Origin: Candidatus Nitrosopumilus sp.
Lineage (GTDB): Archaea > Thermoproteota > Nitrososphaeria > Nitrososphaerales > Nitrosopumilaceae
Assembly: GCA_016125975.1 (NCBI GenBank)
Contig: JAEFCZ010000029.1
Location: 1-47,262, forward strand
DNA length: 47,262 nucleotides
Reading direction: 5' to 3'
The notes beneath the pieces are model-generated. The model did not search any database and was not told where the DNA came from. It was given only the letters and a program-made list of their open reading frames with translations. Positions 43,147 to 47,262 of this stretch are shown in pieces. Numbering within the stretch: position 1 is the first letter of the stretch; each line of letters opens with the position of its first letter. Both the position numbers and the translations under genes were made by a program.

Positions 43147-43755
43147 TTAGAATACTATGTAATCTAATGCTGAGGCATCACTAATTAATCGTGTATGTTT
43201 TGAACCTACAACATATCCATTTTTGATATCTTCTGCAGGGATCCATCTGTTAGTAGAGGTGTAATGTCTTTTTTCTTGTAATTCTCGCTCTATTGCTTCA
43301 ACATCAAACTCTCCTTCTTCTACTTCTTGGGTTGTAAGGTGTTTGATGGTGATGAGAATTTTAGTTACTTTTACTCTATCTCCAAATTTCCATTTCATGG
43401 GAGGGGTTTCATCAGATACCTCTAATACTTTGATTTTCATTTGCTTATTTCCAAACGCATCATGGCTGATCAGAGTCTTTTCATCTGTGAATTCTTCAAA
43501 ACTTATTCTAGAATTTACTTCTGCATCAGAAGCAGTCTCTAAAAGTGCTGCTGAATTAATCTCTGTAGATGGTTTTTCATCATAACTTGTATTGATGTTG
43601 ATTTCTGGTAATTCTGATTCTGCTGATTCAGGTATGGATTCTATAATCTGCTCGGAAATTTCATGAGATTCTGCAGGATTTTTAATTTCTTGAATCCTTT
43701 TTGCTTCTAATTCCCATTGTGATTGGGCTTCTTCATCTTTGTTAACTTCAGACAA
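43147..43755 (-). CDS. Hypothetical protein with acidic N-terminus and folded C-terminal domain (202 aa)
   Basis: About 90 residues of acidic, Ser/Glu-rich, probably disordered sequence (PAESHEISEQIIESIPESAESELPEIN), then a compact beta-rich domain (MKIKVLEVSDETPPMKWKFGDRVKVTKILITIKHL, RELQEKRHYTSTNRWIPAEDIKNGYVVGSKH). The second part could bind nucleic acid or protein. Downstream (minus strand) lies the small acidic gene; upstream the Hjc-like nuclease. Confidence 0.6.
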   Translation of the reverse strand: MSEVNKDEEAQSQWELEAKRIQEIKNPAESHEISEQIIESIPESAESELPEININTSYDEKPSTEINSAALLETASDAEVNSRISFEEFTDEKTLISHDAFGNKQMKIKVLEVSDETPPMKWKFGDRVKVTKILITIKHLTTQEVEEGEFDVEAIERELQEKRHYTSTNRWIPAEDIKNGYVVGSKHTRLISDASALDYIVF

Positions 43756-43813
43756 TATTTTTGATTCTTGTTTATTCTTTAAAAACGATTTGCAGATTTT
43801 GTAAAATTAGGCA

Positions 43814-44362
43814 CTATTTACGCTGTTTTGTTTTAAATGGCATATTGCATTCTTTGAGATGGATCTCTCTTCGAGAACCGTCTACTTTTGCATAGATTTT
43901 CCCATCATAGGTACACACACAATCAGTAATATCTAATTCTTCATCCCAAATTTTGTAATATTCTCTTAGTTCTCGGCTTTCGTATTTATCTACTCCGATT
44001 CTTTTCTTTGATAAAAATTTGAATGCCAATAACACGTGCCTTTTTTTGTAGATATCAAATGTCTTTACCCAATCCAAGCATCTTTCAATCTGATCAAATG
44101 GAACTGGGAGTGAAGTACTTGTTCCAGATTTTGCTTCAATGGTGTAAAGCGTACTGTTATCAGTGTTTACTGCCAATACGTCTGGCAATGCAATGCTGGG
44201 GGATCCTAGTCGAAATGCCTTCCAATTTGGAGATGCATTAAATCGTTTAACTAACGTGTCTTCCCATTGGTATCCTCGCTGTCTTCGTGTTTTGGCAGCT
44301 TTTTGATTATTGGTTTTAGCTTTTTTAGATAATTTTGATATGGTTAATGTTCTTGAGCGCAT
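43814..44362 (-). CDS. PD-(D/E)XK nuclease, Holliday junction resolvase (Hjc)-like
   Basis: 182 residues. After a basic N-terminal segment (KLSKKAKTNNQKAAKTRRQR) comes the nuclease core: GYQWEDTLVKRFNASPNW with the first acidic residue, RLGSPSIALPDVLAV with the second (D), and TLYTIEAKSGT (E-x-K). This E...PD...ExK order is that of Hjc-type archaeal resolvases. The C-terminal part (about 115-182) is extra and unassigned. Likely acts in recombination repair; Hjc identity is inferred, other PD-(D/E)XK nucleases are possible. Confidence 0.7.
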   Translation of the reverse strand: MRSRTLTISKLSKKAKTNNQKAAKTRRQRGYQWEDTLVKRFNASPNWKAFRLGSPSIALPDVLAVNTDNSTLYTIEAKSGTSTSLPVPFDQIERCLDWVKTFDIYKKRHVLLAFKFLSKKRIGVDKYESRELREYYKIWDEELDITDCVCTYDGKIYAKVDGSRREIHLKECNMPFKTKQRK

Positions 44363-44528
44363 AATCTTGTTCCTCTTTTTAGATATAGTAAGGTTGGTAA
44401 TTCCATAATAACAGGCTATTTTTTAAAAAGTATTGATTACTGGCATTTTTGCTATATATTTCAGCATTTTTGTCATCATGGATCATTAAATACATGTTTG
44501 GTAACGTATAAGATCTTTATGATATATC

Positions 44529-45587
44529 CTATTTAAAAAAGAACCCAAACACTTTCTTTAATCCTGATCTAGTACCAAAGGATATTGTAGGAGTTGGCTT
44601 TTCAACAAATATTCCTTGTGGCCTATACAATAGTACGACAAGCAAGATTACACCAAGTAACAAAAAGTCAAGCCACACTACATCAAATGGTACAAAGCCT
44701 TCAAAGTAATCCTTGAAAAATATGATAACCTTGCGCAGTACCACAAAGATTAGTGTTCCAACTAGTACTCCCTTGTTGTTTGCAAGGCCACCAATTAATA
44801 TCATCAAAAATGGCCAAAAAGTCCAGCTTGCCCTGTCATATGCAAATGCAATTGTTCCGCCAACATAAAATGCGTATAGAGCACCACCAATGGCAGCCAG
44901 TGCAGCTGAGACCATAATTACCTTAATTCGCACCCTTGTGACGTCTTTTCCCAAAGCTTCTGCTGCTATTTCATTATCCCTAACTGCCCTGAGCAGTCTT
45001 CCAAGCGGTGAGCGCAGCATCTTTTCGCTGTACATATACACTGCTGCTGCAATTAGTACAAGTCCTACAGTAGCTGCTGGGAACCTCATCTCATCAGGCA
45101 GAAATGACAGTGGATCTGGAACCTGCACCCCCAGTGTTCCGCCAACTAGTGGTGTAAAGTTATTTCCTATAATTCTAATACTCTCACCAAATGCCAGCAG
45201 TGTTATTGCCAGATAGTCGCCCCTTAATCGTATTGCAGGATAAGACGTAATTATTCCAAGAGTACCGCCAACTAATGCTGCAATACCTAGTGTTAAAAAA
45301 AACACTGCAAAGCCTATACCTATATTGTCTGCAAGCCACAAGTTTACCTGCGATACAATTGCCAGATTGTTTGCAATGTAATCACCTTCAATTCCAGCCA
45401 TTTCTGCAAAGATTCTTCCTGGAACAGATGCTGCAACAAAAGCACCAGCCCCCACTGCTAGAACCTTGCCAAAGTTTGGAATTCCAGTATATCCAAACTC
45501 CATGTTTAAGCTTAGATTTACTATAACATAGACTGCAAAGATTGCAAGTAGGTCTACTAGAAATATTGTCTCAGCCTCTAGTGCCAT
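44529..45587 (-). CDS. livM: ABC transporter permease, LivM-type
   Basis: 352 residues of a branched-chain-amino-acid/urea (LivM/UrtC) permease: many spans, GYTGIPNFGKVLAVGAGAFVAA, IRLRGDYLAITLLAFGESIRI and the coupling loop LGRLLRAVRDNEIAAEALGKDVTRVR, then PQGIFVEK at the end. It overlaps livH by 17 bases. The substrate (branched amino acids, urea or amides) cannot be told from permeases alone. The region has clearly more G+C than the rest of the window. Confidence 0.9.
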   Translation of the reverse strand: MALEAETIFLVDLLAIFAVYVIVNLSLNMEFGYTGIPNFGKVLAVGAGAFVAASVPGRIFAEMAGIEGDYIANNLAIVSQVNLWLADNIGIGFAVFFLTLGIAALVGGTLGIITSYPAIRLRGDYLAITLLAFGESIRIIGNNFTPLVGGTLGVQVPDPLSFLPDEMRFPAATVGLVLIAAAVYMYSEKMLRSPLGRLLRAVRDNEIAAEALGKDVTRVRIKVIMVSAALAAIGGALYAFYVGGTIAFAYDRASWTFWPFLMILIGGLANNKGVLVGTLIFVVLRKVIIFFKDYFEGFVPFDVVWLDFLLLGVILLVVLLYRPQGIFVEKPTPTISFGTRSGLKKVFGFFFK

Positions 45588-46497
45588 GTCTCCTCAACTT
45601 TGACCAGTTAATTCCTGCAATGCCTTTGGGTGCCAAAAGCAGGGTAACTACAATGAATATCAGAGGTATTAATGGACGATAAGCAATTAGCCAGGAACCA
45701 AACTCTCCTGCAAGAAATCTTGTCCCTAAAACTTCAGCTAGTCCCACCAGTATTGCTCCTGCAATTGCGCCATATATGCTAAAAAATCCACCAACGATAC
45801 TTGCAGCAAAAACAGATGGGATTAGTTGTGGTCCAAGATTTGGATCCCCTAAAAACCACAGTGACATCAAAGTACCTGCAATGCCTGCTAGTCCACCACC
45901 TAGCATCCAAGATACTCTGTATACTAGCTTTACATTAATTCCAACAGTTCCTGCCAGATCAGGGTTTTCAGTTGATGCTCGCATGGCAATGCCAAACTTT
46001 GTCTTTTTTAAAATAATGTGCAGTATTATTGCAATGGTTACAATTGTAACTGGCGCAACAAATACCAACAACGGTAAATCCATAAAATGCGCATCATAGC
46101 TTCGCAGTGTAAACTCTCTTGATGTTATCTGATATGTTCTGATTATGTAATCAGCTGAAATGTTTAGCATTGCAATTACCACTAGATCAAAGGCCAGTGT
46201 TGCGATCATCTGAATTGCCTGCGATGCTCCTTTTCTGATTAGGGGTTTTAGGATAAACGTGTAAAGAGATACTGCAACGATTCCTGATATGACAAATGCA
46301 ATAGGGATGGCAATGTATGGGGTACTATCCCATATGTGAGTAGCTATTAATGCAATGTATACGCCAATTGTTGCAAAAGATGCATGGGCAAAGTTTGGCA
46401 CCCGTGTTGTAAGATATGTTAGTGTCAGGCCAACTGATAGCAATCCCAAGAGACTGGCAAAAATTATCGCATCTGAAAAGATGGGATCAATTATCAA
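45571..46497 (-). CDS. livH: ABC transporter permease, LivH-type
   Basis: 308 residues with the LivH layout: GLLSVGLTLTYLTTRVPNFAHASFATIGVYIA (15-46), the coupling loop FGIAMRASTENPDLAGTVGINVKLVYR, and a C-terminal helix ending in LAPKGIAG. TTG start at 46497. Divergent from the ATP-binding gene across about 55 bp; forms the membrane channel with LivM. Confidence 0.9.
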   Translation of the reverse strand: MIIDPIFSDAIIFASLLGLLSVGLTLTYLTTRVPNFAHASFATIGVYIALIATHIWDSTPYIAIPIAFVISGIVAVSLYTFILKPLIRKGASQAIQMIATLAFDLVVIAMLNISADYIIRTYQITSREFTLRSYDAHFMDLPLLVFVAPVTIVTIAIILHIILKKTKFGIAMRASTENPDLAGTVGINVKLVYRVSWMLGGGLAGIAGTLMSLWFLGDPNLGPQLIPSVFAASIVGGFFSIYGAIAGAILVGLAEVLGTRFLAGEFGSWLIAYRPLIPLIFIVVTLLLAPKGIAGINWSKLRRHGTRG

Positions 46498-46552
46498 GGC
46501 TATATGAGTTCGATGGCAAATCCTTATTTTATGTTACCCCTTTTTCCCCTTG

Positions 46553-47262
46553 ATGGGCATTCTATCAGTAACTAAAATAACAAAGAGTTTTGGAGGAAAT
46601 ACGATACTTGATGGGATAGATATAGAATTAGAGAAAGGCAAGATATACCAGATGATCGGTCCTAATGGATGCGGAAAGACTACACTAATCAACATAATAT
46701 CAGGACTGCTAAAACCAGATAGTGGCAAAATATTCTTTGATGGAGTAGACATTACAAAAAAGGGATTATACGACACATACAGTCTGGGGCTTGTTAGGAC
46801 ATGGCAGATTCCACAACCATTTGCAAGCTTGACAGTACTTGAGAACTTTATGATATCAGGAATGGAAAATATTGGCGAGTCATTTTTGTACGCTCCACTA
46901 AAAAACAAGTGGAGTCAAGATGAACAGAGAATTTATGATAGGGCCCTGAAGGTAATGGAGATGGTAAACTTGACTGAAAAAAAAGATATACAAAGTCAGC
47001 ATCTAAGCGGAGGCCAGCAAAAGTTACTTGAGCTAGGACGCGCAATGATGTCAGATGCAAATATAATTCTAATGGATGAGCCAATAGCTGGAGTAAACCC
47101 GACACTTGCCAAAAACATCTTTGAGAAAATTTCCAACATCTGCAAAGAGCAAAAGATTACATTTTTGATTGTAGAGCACAGGCTGGACATATCTCTCCAC
47201 TATGTAGAGCATGTATTTGCAATGGATGGCGGGAAAATAATAACACAGGGAGCACCTGAAGA
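46553..47262 (+). CDS. livG: ABC transporter ATP-binding protein, LivG-type (3' end outside)
   Basis: Open to the window edge, 236 codons so far. Walker A GPNGCGKT (36-43), the Q-loop region RTWQIPQPFASLTVLEN (LivG-specific), signature LSGGQQKLLELGRAM, Walker B IILMDEPIAGVNP and the H-switch IVEHRLD. It is the energising subunit of the transporter with LivH and LivM. ATG 46553; a TTG three bases earlier is possible. Unusually it is divergent from its permeases. Confidence 0.92.
   Translation, partial: MGILSVTKITKSFGGNTILDGIDIELEKGKIYQMIGPNGCGKTTLINIISGLLKPDSGKIFFDGVDITKKGLYDTYSLGLVRTWQIPQPFASLTVLENFMISGMENIGESFLYAPLKNKWSQDEQRIYDRALKVMEMVNLTEKKDIQSQHLSGGQQKLLELGRAMMSDANIILMDEPIAGVNPTLAKNIFEKISNICKEQKITFLIVEHRLDISLHYVEHVFAMDGGKIITQGAPE

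Noticed and set aside
1-47262. tRNA, rRNA, CRISPR array or insertion sequence
   Set aside because: No tRNA-like T-loop words with matching stems, no spaced direct repeats and no transposase frame were noticed by eye; a covariance-model search was not possible.

Overview
The window looks like a chromosome segment of an ammonia-oxidising-type archaeon (Nitrososphaerota/Thaumarchaeota, most likely Nitrosopumilaceae). The grounds are an AT-rich genome with archaeal uL3-uL4-uL23-uS19 genes, an archaeal 20S proteasome alpha subunit, a CdvB/ESCRT-III division protein, type II (archaeal) GAPDH and HMG-CoA synthase, together with a complete urease cluster and DUR3-like transporters. No amo gene lies in the window, so ammonia oxidation is inferred, not seen.

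Layout. 0-2.3 kb: the start of the uL3 ribosomal operon (minus strand; uL2 is not between uL23 and uS19). 2.4-4.1 kb: a tiny membrane protein, a SPOUT-type RNA methyltransferase and psmA. 4.1-7.9 kb: DUF371, small proteins, cdvB and a CcdA + membrane-anchored thioredoxin pair. 7.9-10.1 kb: bioB-bioF with a BirA-type palindrome upstream. 10.9-13.8 kb: DUR3-like Na+/solute symporter, Zn-ribbon membrane protein and universal stress protein in one overlapping operon. 14.0-19.3 kb: urease ureABC (minus) divergent from ureEFGD (plus). 19.4-20.8 kb: an unlisted 55-residue ribbon-helix-helix regulator, a perfect 16-bp palindrome and a decayed exported-protein gene. 21.3-23.6 kb: a second symporter fused to a universal stress domain. 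23.7-27.7 kb: Lrp/AsnC regulator, ParB, bioA and bioD. 27.7-29.8 kb: a decaying two-component locus joined to a metalloprotease fragment. 30-38 kb: SPFH protein, a dead methyltransferase, stress protein, lineage-specific small proteins, HMG-CoA synthase and a DsbA-like protein. 38-44.4 kb: GAPDH, CNNM/CorC protein, threonine synthase, two tiny Cys-rich proteins and an Hjc-like nuclease. 44.5-47.3 kb: a branched-chain-amino-acid/urea-type ABC transporter (two permeases and a partial ATPase) of visibly higher G+C.

How it fits together. Urea uptake (two symporters, perhaps the ABC system) feeds urease, which gives ammonia and CO2. Biotin synthesis (bioB, F, A, D all present) would serve the biotin-dependent carboxylase that this lineage uses for carbon fixation. 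The most interesting signals are regulatory. (1) The same GTTAACC-N14-GGTTAAC palindrome stands before bioB and before the uL3 operon. (2) A TAGTCGAC/GTCGACTA palindrome stands before the urea-type symporter and between a new ribbon-helix-helix gene and its divergent neighbour, bracketing the urease cluster. (3) A TGTCACT repeat stands just above the cdvB TATA-like box. (4) At least three divergent gene pairs share one central AT-rich box placed about 26 bp from both start codons or nearly so. No rRNA, tRNA, CRISPR array or insertion sequence was recognised.
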